Counted from the stretch's first letter, positions 17,301 to 25,907 are shown. The stretch: 64,000 nucleotides of DNA from Poriferisodalis sp965226645 (GCA_965226645.1 CBDDDL010000001.1:682001-746000); one strand, 5' to 3'. Notes: a model not told the origin generated them from the letters alone. Made by a program: numbers and translations.

Positions 17301-18116
17301 TGGAAGCGCCGTCAGCAGACACGCTCGGCTGTGCGGGTCGCGGTCGGCACCGTTCTCGACGAGGAGCTGCCCGACGTGTACGGCCCCGAACTCTTCGACC
17401 AGAAGGTCGATGCCGTCTACGGCCACATCTACGCCAGCTACTTCGACGATGGCGGCAGCGTCTACGACACTCCCGGTGCTGCTGCCGACACGGGGCCGGC
17501 TATCGCGACGCTGCCAACCCGCGCCGAGGAGGTCACGGACGATCTCCTGACTCAGGTCCGCGCCGACCCGGAGCTGTTCGCCCGCCTCGTGGAAACCGTC
17601 TTCGGTGCGAGTGCGACCTGGGCCTGCCCCACCGAAGAGCTCCTGATCGACGACGAGACCCGAACGGTCGAGTACAAGCAGACCGCCCGCTGGAACGTGC
17701 GGGAGCACCGCCGGGACAACACGATGGAGCAAGTCATCGTGAAGACGGTCGCCGGAATGCTGAACGACCGCGGCGGCACCCTCCTGATTGGCGTGACCGA
17801 CAGCCGCGAACCCGTCGGCCTCGACGACGACTACGCCCAGGTCAAACCCGCCAACTCCGACGGCTACGTGAACTGGCTCGACACCCTGTTCGAGACCAAC
17901 CTCGGCCACACCGGCGCCAACCGCCTCGACATCCGCATCGACCGCATCAACAGCCACGACATCTGCCGGATCGACATCCCCGCCAGCTCCCGCCCCATCT
18001 GGGTCAAGAACCCGAAGGGCGCAGGCACCCTCTACCAGCGCCGCAACAACTCGACGCGTGCGGTGCCCGTGGACGAGGTCGAATCCTTCCTCGCCGACCG
18101 CTTCGGCGGGGATTGA
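14322..18116 (+). CDS. hsdR: Type I restriction endonuclease subunit with C-terminal AlbA_2 domain
   Basis: A 1264-aa protein, longer than typical HsdR (about 1000 aa). The N-terminal nuclease shows RRADVVLFVNGIPLVFIEFK (D and ExK pair near residues 150-165). The motor has Walker A HTQGSGKSLS near 297 and DEAH in VVITDEAHRSQYD near 400. The normal C-terminal helical region follows to about 1080. Residues about 1110-1260 are an AlbA_2/Schlafen-like domain (TVEYKQTARWNV, GGTLLIGVTDSREPVG, LYQRRNNSTRAVP). The GTG start overlaps hsdS by 4 nt. It restricts unmodified DNA after translocation; the extra domain may bind nucleic acid. Confidence 0.93.
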   Translation: MSAGRLTEDELVEQPALRLLAQLGWEVASGFEETLGPAGTLGRDAQSVPVLGHRLRDSLRNLNPGVPDSALEKAAEELVADRSAMDRVRANREVYALLHEGAKVESTGSDGTRQAVTVRFIDWSHSDENDWLAVSQFWIIGDMYKRRADVVLFVNGIPLVFIEFKASHKNVRDAYDANLRDYRDTVPHLFWFNAFVVLSNGADTRVGSTFAPWANFAEWKKINSEGEQGVVSLETALRGTCEPHRLLDLAENFVAFTECPGGLVKAFAKNHQFLGVNNSLEALRELKQREGRLGVFWHTQGSGKSLSMLWFTQKVLRKEPGNWTFVLVTDRKELDEQLYGQFADSGVITTGQEVHAETSAHLRELLGQDHRYVFTLIHKFIPPVKGQPMPVLSERDDIVVITDEAHRSQYDTLAANMRLALPNASFLGFTGTPLIAGEEEQTRRVFGDYVSIYNFRDSISDGATVPLYYENRIPELQLTNDDFDDELEDLLEEAELDEAQERAVARRFSQQYQLITRPQRLTEIAADLVHHFVNRGFRGKAMYVAIDKATAVRMYDLIEAEWASYLADLESRLADTAELERPHLESLIEFMRSTDMAVVVSQAQNELADMADAGLDIAKHRKRMVDEDLNSKFKDPDDPFRLVFVCAMWLTGFDSPSTSSVYLDKPMRNHTLMQTIARANRVFPDKDNGLIVDYVGVFRNLEKALAIYGADRTGLGVDSPIRPKDDLVDELHAALSEAAEFCEVHDIDLDDMEGARGFEFIALQKAAVESLLIDEQTRRRYVSLARQVRKTFKALLPDPAAMAVTHRVAVIRSMATKIESSSESPDIRGVMDSVSDLLDRSVGAKEYIIRSTGGADPLIDLNQLNFEQLALRFAANKRTAAKAIEKDLEQRLDEAVRKNPTRLELAERFRKLIEEYNAGAHNLEEFLRRLKAINDELTEEEQRAVREDASEAELAIFDLLTKPEPELNAAEATKVKGAAKKLLEHIEEKLVLDWKRRQQTRSAVRVAVGTVLDEELPDVYGPELFDQKVDAVYGHIYASYFDDGGSVYDTPGAAADTGPAIATLPTRAEEVTDDLLTQVRADPELFARLVETVFGASATWACPTEELLIDDETRTVEYKQTARWNVREHRRDNTMEQVIVKTVAGMLNDRGGTLLIGVTDSREPVGLDDDYAQVKPANSDGYVNWLDTLFETNLGHTGANRLDIRIDRINSHDICRIDIPASSRPIWVKNPKGAGTLYQRRNNSTRAVPVDEVESFLADRFGGD

Positions 18117-18118
18117 AA

Positions 18119-18133
18119 GTTGAGCGGCTCAAC
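18119..18133. promoter_or_regulatory. Short perfect palindrome after hsdR
   Basis: GTTGAGC-G-GCTCAAC directly follows the hsdR stop. There is no following T-run, so it is a weak terminator candidate or an operator for the CoiA-like gene downstream. Confidence 0.3.
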
Positions 18134-18850
18134 AACATATGAGTCCGTTGTGTGTTCCGGTACGGTCTGGGTGTTCACCAACTGAAGCAGGTTGTTCGTG
18201 GAATTCGCACTTGTCGATGGTCAGAGATGCGCCCCGACGAGAGGGCAACGTGGCATATGTCAATATTGCGACGCCGGAAATGGTCGCCAAATGCGGTCGC
18301 TATGTAATGTGGCACTGGGCTCACATGCCAGGAAGCAGCTGTGACCCATGGTGGGGATCAGAATCTGAGTGGCATCGCGGATGGAAGAGTCTTTTTCCTG
18401 CGGAATGGCGAGAAGTCGTGCACTTCGACGAACAAACTGGCGAGAAACACATTGCAGATGTCAAGACACCAAGCAGTGTTGTCGTCGAATTCCAGCGTTC
18501 TCCCATCGAAAGCACAGAAGTGTCTAGCAGAGAGAACTTCTACCGAGATTTGGTATGGGTAGTCGATGGCGACAGAGGAAGTCTAGATCCGAGCTACTTT
18601 CGAATGGGCCTCGTACCCGAGCCCGTTTCGCTCGACCCTCTTGTTCACGCCGTTCAATGGTGGAGTTCAAGTCGGCTATTGCACAAATGGAATTCCGTGA
18701 CCTGCCCTGTCTATATCGATTTTGGTACACACGGCCTGTGGCGTTTTCTCGAATTCGAGCCATCTGAGCGAATCGGCCTTTTTTCTCCCGTGCAAGCCGA
18801 GTGGTTTGTGGACGCTTGCATTGACGGCGAATGTCAAGTCCTTTCTCGGT

Positions 18851-20192
18851 GGCCCTTCGGGTTTTTGGGGGATGTGAGGTGCTGAGGGTCCCTGTGTAGT
18901 GGTCGAGGCCCTGCTGGGATCGGTGGTTGATGAGCCACGATCCAGGAGGGCCTCGATGTGGAGTGATGTTATGTCGGTGCGGTTGCATCTGCCGCGGGTA
19001 AGGGTGCTGGGGGTGCTTGTCGACGAGTGCGATGAGCTGCGGGTGCGGGTGTGCTCGACGGTGCGGCGCCCGAGGTGTGCTGCCTGCGGGGCTGGGTGTC
19101 ACAGGTGCACGACCGGCGGGACAAGATGATCCGGGACTTGGAGGTGTCGGGCCGGCGGACCACGCTGGTGTGGCAGCGCCGAAGGATGGTCTGCGACGGC
19201 TGCGGGCTGCGGTTCAGCGAGGATCATCGGGCGTTCGAGGGCAGGATGACCCGGCGTCTGGCGCGCTGTGTGGTCGCCGATGCCCGGGCGATGCCGGTCA
19301 ATGCTGTGGCCCGGCGTCATGGGGTGGACTGGGCGGCGGTGAACGCGCTGGTGGCCGTGTGGGCGGGCTGGGTCGGCGGGCATCGCCGGCGTCAGCGTTG
19401 CCGGGTGCTGTTGGTGGACGAGACGTCGATCCGCAAGCGTCACGGCTATGTGACGGTGCTCGTCGACGGCGACACCGGCAAGGTCCTGGCGATGGTCCCC
19501 CATCGCAGCAGCGCAGCGCTGACGGCGTTTTTGGCGTCTCAGGGCACCGCTGGTGCAAAGGAGTCAAGGTCGTGGTATCCGATGGCTCCAAGGCGTACAA
19601 GGCAGCCATAGAGCAGCGGCTCGGTCACGCCCGCCACGTCTTGGACCGGTTCCACGTCATCAGATGGTTCCAAGCCGGCTTGGTCGCGGTGCGCCGCGAT
19701 GTGCAGCGGCTCCCTGCAGGCTCCAAGCCCGTTTTCGACCGTGACGTGTTCCGGGCGCGGTTCGTGATGCTCAAACGGCCCGACAAGCTCGACGACGCCG
19801 AACAAGCCCGCCTCGATGCGCTGTTTGGTGCTCATCCGAGGCTGAGGGCCGCGTGGGAAGCCCTCGCCGAGTTGCATCAGCTCTATCTCGCCGAGGACCA
19901 CAAAGGCGCGATGGAAGCCCTCGGCCGGTTCGCGGACCTCTACGGCACAGGAGACATTCCCGAGTTCAGCGACACCGTCGACACGTTCCTCGCCTGGCAC
20001 GAACAGATCCTGGGCTGGCACCACGCCGGGCGACCCAGCAACGGCCGCATCGACCGCACCAACAACCTCCTCCAGGTCCTGCGAAGAACCGCGCACGGAT
20101 TCACCAACTACGCGAACTTCGAAGCCCGCGGCATCCTCGTAACATGAACAGCACCGATGCCGGCAGGCAATCCCCCAAAAACGCGAAGGCTC
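18851..20192 (+). mobile_element. ISL3-family insertion sequence, copy 2
   Basis: A 1342-bp element flanked by the 8-bp duplication TTCTCGGT (18843-18850, 20193-20200). Terminal repeats start GGCCCTTCGGGTTTTTGG on the left and GAGCCTTCGCGTTTTTGG on the right complement. Closely related to copy 1 but diverged, so the two did not arise from one recent event. Confidence 0.95.
18957..20147 (+). pseudogene. ISL3 transposase with two frameshifts
   Basis: Homologous to the copy at 7930 throughout. The frame breaks near 19090-19100 (after CAACGAG, resuming as SQVHDRRDKMIRDLEV) and again near 19545-19555 (after FLASQG, resuming as HRWCKGVKVVVSDGSKAYK). The C-terminus is the family-normal LLQVLRRTAHGFTNYANFEA and is complete, unlike in copy 1. 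The element is therefore not autonomous. Confidence 0.9.
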
Positions 20193-20440
20193 TTCTCGGT
20201 TGCCAGAGGAGGAGAAGGAGTCATGGGTGGCACAGTTCGGCTTGGTTGAGGTACACCGAGAGAACCACTCCGCTCAGGAAGCGGACACCCAGTAGCTTGA
20301 TCACTAATCGCGCCACGACGATGACATGACAGCGACTAATCAGGATACGTGTGCGCCCATTAGTCGGAATTCAGGCACCCAACAGGAAAATAGACAATTG
20401 GAGGACCGGTGTCCGGGATCCTGACGAAGACGGATATATA

Positions 20441-21208
20441 TCACCGCAGATGCTTCAGTGCTTGACTATTAGCCGCATCGTCAAGAGAAGTGATCAAGGC
20501 TAAAGAAGTGTTGCCGGCTTTGTCGACATGGGCATGGCTTCGCAATCTTCCTCGGGGTGTCTCGAGGGCGAGTTGCTGCCAACTGTCGCGTCCACCAGGG
20601 AGTTTGTCGAACAATTCAGAGGACTCCGGAGCTAGCTCTAAGCGTCCATGAATATCGATCGGAACTGCAGCGTGACCGACGACCACCCATCTTGTTGGTG
20701 CCCGCTGCAGGCGTAACAACATACACGTACGACCACTCACTTCGGCCATTCGCACCGCCGCCGCGGCGAGTGAAACGTCGGCGCGATGTGCTACGAGCCG
20801 AATGAGGCTCAGGTTGAGTCTGTCTCTGCTCGCGTATTGCGAAATCCAAGTTCGAGGCATCAACAGTGCTGCGGCGACTTGGTCACAAAGTGTCTCGATA
20901 TCGTCGTGCGTGAAACTAAGGCCGCGGTGAGCAACCGTCTGTCTTGCTTCGAGCAAGACATGCGCGATTTCGTGGGCGAGAGTGAAACGCTTGCGCGTTG
21001 GAGGTCGATCTTGTCGAAGCTCAATGGATGGCGTTCCGCCATTCCAGGTTGTTCGCCCGTCTTCAATCATGGATGTCTCGCGGACACTGGACACCCCAAG
21101 AGCTCTTGCTAGCTCCAATAGGTCTATTGGAACTTCGAGGCGCATGTCCCGCGAAACGAAGTGAGCCAAGTTCTCGGCGAGCCCTCGAGGAAGTCTGTGT
21201 TCAGTCAT
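20441..21208 (-). CDS. ImmA/IrrE-family metallopeptidase
   Basis: About 255 aa with RFTLAHEIAHVLLE (HEIAH at 79-83) and a later CDQVAAALLMPRTW segment carrying the third zinc-ligand region. It has no HTH of its own. The ATG at 21208 overlaps the end of the upstream gene by 8 nt (ATGACTGA). It is the last gene of a four-gene overlapping operon with an RHH antitoxin, a Doc toxin and a deoxyribosyltransferase-like protein. ImmA-type proteases cleave repressors or antitoxins; the target is unknown. Confidence 0.88.
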   Translation of the reverse strand: MTEHRLPRGLAENLAHFVSRDMRLEVPIDLLELARALGVSSVRETSMIEDGRTTWNGGTPSIELRQDRPPTRKRFTLAHEIAHVLLEARQTVAHRGLSFTHDDIETLCDQVAAALLMPRTWISQYASRDRLNLSLIRLVAHRADVSLAAAAVRMAEVSGRTCMLLRLQRAPTRWVVVGHAAVPIDIHGRLELAPESSELFDKLPGGRDSWQQLALETPRGRLRSHAHVDKAGNTSLALITSLDDAANSQALKHLR

Positions 21209-22112
21209 TCTCGAAGGCGATCCAGTCAGCCGCCTCATTGAATGCGATTCGCCGAGTGCCGCCTCGCGCGAGTTCGACGGTGGCCTTCTGCAGAAGTGCT
21301 ATCGCCTTGTCTCCGCTCCATCTTTGGAGCTCGGCGGCAGTGGCAAGTGCGGGAAGCGCCATCGGGGGCAGCACAGTCGACGATCCTGCTGGCAACAGAG
21401 TGTCCGACGGGAGCTCGAGCGCGTTCACGAGGGCGAGCGCTTCGTCGAGGCTGGTATGGGCCAGAGTTAGTGGAGAGCTGATCATCTCCCGCATTCGGCG
21501 TTCAGAAAGGCGCGCCGTAGCAGCGACGGTCGCGCGGCCAGACTCGTCCAATCGGTCGTATGCGACACAGATTGCCTGCAGTGCAGGGGACCATAGGCGG
21601 CGTCGGCTATCTCGAAGACGTCGCTGAGCCTCCAACTGGTTCTTGCGCCTCATGAAATAGGTGTTGCAGGCCTCACGAATATCGGCGTCGTGACGCCAAG
21701 GGACGATTTCAAGATCGGCGGTCGTGCCCTCGACCAGTCGGGACACGCTCCGCCCTTCGCGAAGGAACATCAGGATGGGCGTTCGCAGACGCTCGGCCCA
21801 TGCCAACTCCTTACCTGCGCCCCATGACGGAAAGTCGCCGATGGCTACGATCACGTCGGAATCGAGCACCTTTCTGAAGTCCGCATCGTGGACCTCGGCC
21901 GGAGTCAACGAGTTGTGCTCGACCGGATGCGTGTGAAGCGCTGGTTGATGGACAAGGACACCACTCTGGGAACAGAAGCTGGCAATGGCTCCGCTTACCA
22001 GCCTGACGACGGCATCTTGGTCTTCGCTGAGCCCCGTCAAACTACTCGCGATGTAGACCGAGATGGGATCATCTGGTGGGGCATCGAACTGCAAGCGCTG
22101 TTGCTCAGCCAT
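21201..22112 (-). CDS. Nucleoside 2-deoxyribosyltransferase-like protein with C-terminal extension
   Basis: About 303 aa from ATG 22112. Residues about 15-150 resemble the nucleoside 2-deoxyribosyltransferase fold: ISVYIASSLTGLSEDQD, then DVIVAIGDFPSWGAGKELAWAERLRTPILMFL, where the glutamate of GKELAWA matches the catalytic position. The fold is related to TIR and some defence NADases. The C-terminal 150 residues are alpha-helical looking and unassigned. The start overlaps doc by 8 nt and the end overlaps the ImmA/IrrE gene by 8 nt. Activity on nucleotides or NAD is a hypothesis. Confidence 0.65.
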   Translation of the reverse strand: MAEQQRLQFDAPPDDPISVYIASSLTGLSEDQDAVVRLVSGAIASFCSQSGVLVHQPALHTHPVEHNSLTPAEVHDADFRKVLDSDVIVAIGDFPSWGAGKELAWAERLRTPILMFLREGRSVSRLVEGTTADLEIVPWRHDADIREACNTYFMRRKNQLEAQRRLRDSRRRLWSPALQAICVAYDRLDESGRATVAATARLSERRMREMISSPLTLAHTSLDEALALVNALELPSDTLLPAGSSTVLPPMALPALATAAELQRWSGDKAIALLQKATVELARGGTRRIAFNEAADWIAFEND

Positions 22113-22500
22113 CCAATGCCTCCAATCGAGCCCGAATCCATGCCGTGAGGTCGTCCCGACTGATGTGGCCCGCCGCCACTCCAACGACAGTCTTGAACGT
22201 CTCCTCAGGGGGTGACAGGTTGAGATCGTGTCCGTTCATGTTCAAGAACTGCATCGTTGCGAGCACCGCGACGCGTTTGTTGCCATCAATGAACGGATGA
22301 TTTCGCGCCAGGCCGAACATGAGGGTGGCGGCCTTGGATTCGATGGAGGGGTGAAACTCGACCCCTGCGAAGCCGGCTTGGGGCTGGGCGAGAGCGGAGT
22401 CTGCTAGCCCCAGATCGGTGACGTGCACGAGCGCGTCTACCTCGAGCCCAAGGACCTCGCACGCAATGGCGAGAACGTCGTCGAGCTCGAGATAGACCAC
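22105..22500 (-). CDS. doc: Fic/Doc-family toxin
   Basis: A 131-aa protein with the Fic motif HPFIDGNKR at 68-76, as in Doc toxins that phosphorylate EF-Tu. A GTG start lies 1 nt after the antitoxin stop. Size and motif are those of complete Doc proteins. The usual Phd antitoxin is replaced by an RHH-type protein, a known alternative pairing. Confidence 0.92.
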   Translation of the reverse strand: MVYLELDDVLAIACEVLGLEVDALVHVTDLGLADSALAQPQAGFAGVEFHPSIESKAATLMFGLARNHPFIDGNKRVAVLATMQFLNMNGHDLNLSPPEETFKTVVGVAAGHISRDDLTAWIRARLEALDG

Positions 22501-22501
22501 G

Positions 22502-22729
22502 TCAGCTGTCCGCCAGCATGTTCAGAAGCTCTTGATGACGTTCGAGATTCCGTCGCAGCAGTGCTTGGAATTGCGGGTCCCGGCGACGACGCTCAACATG
22601 CTCGGTGAGAGCGTCGCGGATCACTTCACTGACGGTCGAGCCCTCGACTTCAGCAACGGTTCGAGCTTGATCAGCGAGAGTGTGATCGATGCGCAGAGTC
22701 AGGTTCTTGGTGTCGGTCTGAGTCGGCAT
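22502..22729 (-). CDS. Ribbon-helix-helix antitoxin of the Doc module
   Basis: 75 aa from ATG 22729, which has AGGAG 7 nt upstream. The N-terminus NLTLRIDHTLADQARTVAE and VSEVIRDALTEHVE is an Arc/MetJ-type RHH fold that would bind operator DNA; the charged C-terminus should neutralise Doc. First gene of the operon and likely its autorepressor. Confidence 0.85.
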   Translation of the reverse strand: MPTQTDTKNLTLRIDHTLADQARTVAEVEGSTVSEVIRDALTEHVERRRRDPQFQALLRRNLERHQELLNMLADS

Positions 22730-22864
22730 TCGTTGCTCCTCGCGGCAGGCGTGATACTGAGCGTAGCTGCTGGACATCGCGATGGCAAGATATCTAGAGA
22801 TCTGTCTATCTCATTCGGCTCTGCGACAACTGCAGAAGCTGCCCCGACGCGGCAGGCTGGGGGC

Positions 22865-23533
22865 ATGGCAAACACGGGACGGGTGATTGATCTCTCGGTC
22901 GAGGTGATCGGAGACGTGGAGACGGTGTGGCGGGCAGTGGCGACGGGGCCGGGGATCTCGTCGTGGTACGTGCCGCACTCCATCGAGGAACGGACCGGGG
23001 GAGCGGCGACTGCGTCGTTCGGGCCGGAGCCCGAGATGCAGATCGCTGGCCGGGTTGCGGCCTGGGAGCCGCCTGACCGGGTGCTCTTCGACGGGGGCGA
23101 AGGCGTCGAGGGGCTGACGTTCGAGTGGACCATCGCGCCACATGACGACGGCACCTGCACGGTGAGCCTCCACAACGCCGGCTTCGGCGACGACGACCCG
23201 CAGTACGACGCCATGATTGACGGCTGGAAGCTGTTCATGTCCAACCTCGGGCTCCACCTGAAGAACTTCGCTGGCCAGACCGCAACGGCTGTGCTGCCGA
23301 TGGTCATGCGGCAAATCACTCCCGATGAAGGCTGGGCGATCCTGTCGGGCGGGCTGGGCATCGACGAGATGCCTGCTGTCGGTGACCGACTCGACGTGGG
23401 AGTCGACGACGTGACGATCCTGTCGGGCACGGTTATCGAAACAGCCGCGCGCCGGATCGCTGTGCTTACCGACCAACCAGCGCCGGGAACTGCGTTCCTC
23501 ACGGCCGAGGACGTCGGCGGGATCACGATGGTC
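22865..23533 (+). pseudogene. SRPBCC-domain protein, copy 1, C-terminus lost
   Basis: From ATG 22865 the protein matches copy 2 (26098-26871) almost residue for residue: RVIDLSVEVIGDVETVWRAV, GISSWYVPH, TFEWTI, GWKLFMSNLGLHLK. Homology ends near 23533 after ITMV; the frame then runs to 23722 in sequence antisense to the next gene. About 35 C-terminal residues are missing. SRPBCC/AHA1-type domains bind hydrophobic ligands. The truncated form may still fold but the tail seen in copy 2 is absent. Confidence 0.75.
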
Positions 23534-23616
23534 TGCGCGTGCGACTTCGAGTCGCCTGGGCAGCACGTGATTCGAGCTGCACGCTGTCGGCGACCACCCG
23601 CCGTAGAGGGCCGTGG

Positions 23617-24681
23617 CTACAACTCGTCGAAGAGGGTGGCCGGTTCTTCGACGGCGGTCTCCAGATTTGTTGCCGGGTTGGCCGGATCCGCTCGTTCGAG
23701 ACGGTCGGTGACCGCGTCTTGAACCTCGGCGTTCGGAAGGTCTACTTCTCGGCAGTCGCCCGAAACTCGACGCACCTCCACCACCGGCTTGAGTGCTCTG
23801 TCCACAATCTTTCCAACGGCTTCGCTGAACTCTTGCCTATCGGTGTCTCGCCACTGATCGAACACACCAAACGTCGCGGCGCTCAGGAGTCGGGTGCCAT
23901 CGAGCATCAGCGTCGTCGGAGGCCGTGCCCGGCCGACCGCGGCGAGCATGTGGGTGAGTACGCGCGCCGTCAATTCCTGAAGCCCGGAAGAGCGAAGTTC
24001 TGGTTCTTGGCTGTCGTCAATACCCGGCATCCAGGGAACGAAGTAGAGGGGCTGTACATCGTTTTCCCCATCGGCTTGAAGAACGATCGGTCGGTTGGCG
24101 AGTGCGGCGCCGAGCGCGGTCGGCAGATCGGCCGGATTCGGACTCGACAAGGCGACCCCTTCGGCTTCGAGTGAGAGACCGATGGCCCCGGTTGGCGCAG
24201 CGGGAGCGTTCTCCGCGACAAGGGATTGGGCCAAGTCCTTGAGCGTCGAAGCGAGTCCGTCGGCGTCGGCGGCAGTGGTTGCGTAAAGGACGTGACCCGG
24301 CCGTTTGCCTGGCTCGGCGAGCGACGGCGCGAGGTTGAAGGCTGCGGCGATGAGCTTCAGGGCCTGTCGACGATTTGACGAGTCCGGTGAGAAGCCTCGC
24401 GCCTTCAGTTCGACGATGGGCTGGACAGGGTCGCTTGAGTGCCTCAGCCAAAGGTCCGGACGACATGGCGATCGATCCGCGGAACCGGTCAGATTCGTGA
24501 GCGCCGCGATCGCCCGCTCACCGCTTGGCATAAGGACGCTTCTGCCAATGGAGCCGAGGTAGTAGCCAGCTTGCCGTAGGACCGGCTGGATCTGGCTCTC
24601 GTCAGGGAGATCTTCGAGAGCCCACAAGAACGTGTTGAGCTGGAAGACCTGATCCGAGAGAAGTGTGGATGCGTCGGTCAT
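23617..24681 (-). CDS. Unknown protein with a PD-(D/E)XK-like motif
   Basis: 354 aa from ATG 24681, which forms an ATGA overlap with the upstream gene. Residues 74-97 read CRPDLWLRH...PIVELKARGF: Asp76, Glu91 and Lys93 in the PD-(D/E)XK arrangement, followed by a helix RRQALKLIAAA. The rest is unassigned. With its partner it forms an isolated two-gene unit, on the opposite strand to the two SRPBCC genes that flank it. A nuclease role in defence is a hypothesis. Confidence 0.6.
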   Translation of the reverse strand: MTDASTLLSDQVFQLNTFLWALEDLPDESQIQPVLRQAGYYLGSIGRSVLMPSGERAIAALTNLTGSADRSPCRPDLWLRHSSDPVQPIVELKARGFSPDSSNRRQALKLIAAAFNLAPSLAEPGKRPGHVLYATTAADADGLASTLKDLAQSLVAENAPAAPTGAIGLSLEAEGVALSSPNPADLPTALGAALANRPIVLQADGENDVQPLYFVPWMPGIDDSQEPELRSSGLQELTARVLTHMLAAVGRARPPTTLMLDGTRLLSAATFGVFDQWRDTDRQEFSEAVGKIVDRALKPVVEVRRVSGDCREVDLPNAEVQDAVTDRLERADPANPATNLETAVEEPATLFDEL

Positions 24682-25907
24682 GCGGCGGCCAGCATGGAAT
24701 TCTCGACAGCAGTTTCGTAGCGCTCGTTTCCGAGCCATACGTCCACGCTTGGGTCGAGGAGGCGCTGGACGTTGGTAACTAGCCGGTGGATTGTGTTGCC
24801 GCAGGTCCCGCGAGGCAGGACGGCGACAAGTTGCTTGCTCGTAACTTCGAGAAGGAACGGTTGCCAGAGGTGACGATCGATGGCAGCGACATGGACCTTG
24901 GTCGGCCCACGTCGCGTGACATAGCCGCCGATTCGAAACCGACTGGTCCGGCGCTTTAGTCCGAGATCGACGAATCGATTGAATGTCGCCTCGCTCAAGG
25001 GTTGACGGAACTGGATGGTGACCGGCGCGCCCTTGACCGTGAAGCCGTCCTCACCAACCTCGGTTGTGTCGACCCACAGCTGATCTTCAGAGTGCTCGGT
25101 GATGCGCCGATACAGACCGAGGACCTGTGCAACTGCCGCCCGATGCTCAACGAACGAGTCACTCCGGTTGGTCGCGTGGCCGTCGTGGTAGAGCAGGTGG
25201 CCGCCCCTGCTCCCGCTGGGGATCTGCAACTGAACCAACGAGTGCATCGGGTCGTACAGGTCTCGAAACTGCGGCAGCTTCTCTTGAAGGACGCCTAGCC
25301 GCTCGGTGAGCGCTACCTTCGACCGTCGGCGCTCGACAAACCCTTGAGCCGCTTCGTCGTCAGCCGGCTCTTCATCGTCGACCTCGGCCGCATCTGTGTC
25401 ACCGAGGTCGGAGGCGGTCTCGTACCACGCTTCGTGCTCGAATCCGAGGCGCACGTAGCGGTGGGCTGGAGTGGTGCGTTGCACGTACTTCCACAGTTCG
25501 AACAGAATCGGCGACGAGAGCCAGAGCCGGTCCAGCCACGGGTTGCGGTCGACGACCTGCCGAACCCATTTGTGGCTGTCGTCAGCGGCCAGCGTCGTGT
25601 AGAAGACCGGATGTCGCTCTTCGAGCGCTTCCAGCAATCCGACGACGCGACCTTCGTGAGTTGCGTCCTCGACGCGGTAGAGCGTGTCGTCGAGGCGGTG
25701 CATCTGAATGTGAGGCGGGAAGAGCGCCGCCAGTTCCGGGGTCGCGTGGTCGTGTCTGGCTGTCTCGAGCATGTAGGTCTTGAGCAGTTTTCGGGTCAGC
25801 TTGCCGTCACGGAGCTCGGCCACCGTGGGCTCGGTGTAACCCTCGAGGTGGTCGACGAACGCCTCTCGGGACTGGAGCCGAGGCAAGTATCCAGAATCCG
25901 TCGCCAT
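24678..25907 (-). CDS. Unknown 409-aa protein, partner of the PD-(D/E)XK-like gene
   Basis: I do not recognise the family. The N-terminal 60 residues look helical (REAFVDHLEGYTEPTVAELRDGKLTRKLL). A glutamate/aspartate-rich segment (DTDAAEVDDEEPADDEA, about 170-190) divides the protein. The C-terminal half is mixed alpha/beta with VAAIDRHLWQPFLLEVTSK. There is no signal peptide or membrane segment. It overlaps the downstream gene by 4 nt, so the two products are probably made in fixed ratio. Confidence 0.65.
   Translation of the reverse strand: MATDSGYLPRLQSREAFVDHLEGYTEPTVAELRDGKLTRKLLKTYMLETARHDHATPELAALFPPHIQMHRLDDTLYRVEDATHEGRVVGLLEALEERHPVFYTTLAADDSHKWVRQVVDRNPWLDRLWLSSPILFELWKYVQRTTPAHRYVRLGFEHEAWYETASDLGDTDAAEVDDEEPADDEAAQGFVERRRSKVALTERLGVLQEKLPQFRDLYDPMHSLVQLQIPSGSRGGHLLYHDGHATNRSDSFVEHRAAVAQVLGLYRRITEHSEDQLWVDTTEVGEDGFTVKGAPVTIQFRQPLSEATFNRFVDLGLKRRTSRFRIGGYVTRRGPTKVHVAAIDRHLWQPFLLEVTSKQLVAVLPRGTCGNTIHRLVTNVQRLLDPSVDVWLGNERYETAVENSMLAAA

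Larger units (their letters stand above)
18250..20295 (+). pseudogene. CoiA-like competence-family nuclease, interrupted by ISL3
   Basis: Pieces 18250-18850 and 20201-20295 join, after removing the IS and one 8-bp repeat, into 696 nt (231 aa) without interruption. The protein has HWAHMPGSSCDPWW, ESEWHRGWKSLFP, KHIADVKTPSSVVVEFQRS and YRDLVWVVDG, the pattern of CoiA-like PD-(D/E)XK proteins (acidic D in ADV, E in EFQ). The GTG at 18250 follows GAGGG; longer starts upstream are possible. These stand-alone CoiA-like proteins are found in mobile and defence regions; the function is not settled. The 3' end read after the break is rich in acidic residues (LPEEEKESWVAQFG). Confidence 0.85.

Noticed and set aside
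14058..17957. A 1299-codon open frame on the minus strand
   Set aside because: It is antisense to hsdR, which has all type I restriction motifs; the frame stays open because of GC-rich codon bias and has no recognisable domain.
18119..18133. Rho-independent terminator of the hsd operon
   Set aside because: The stem has almost no loop and no U-tract follows; kept only as a weak palindrome.
23534..23722. C-terminal extension of SRPBCC copy 1
   Set aside because: The sequence is unrelated to copy 2 and is mostly antisense to the PD-(D/E)XK-like gene.
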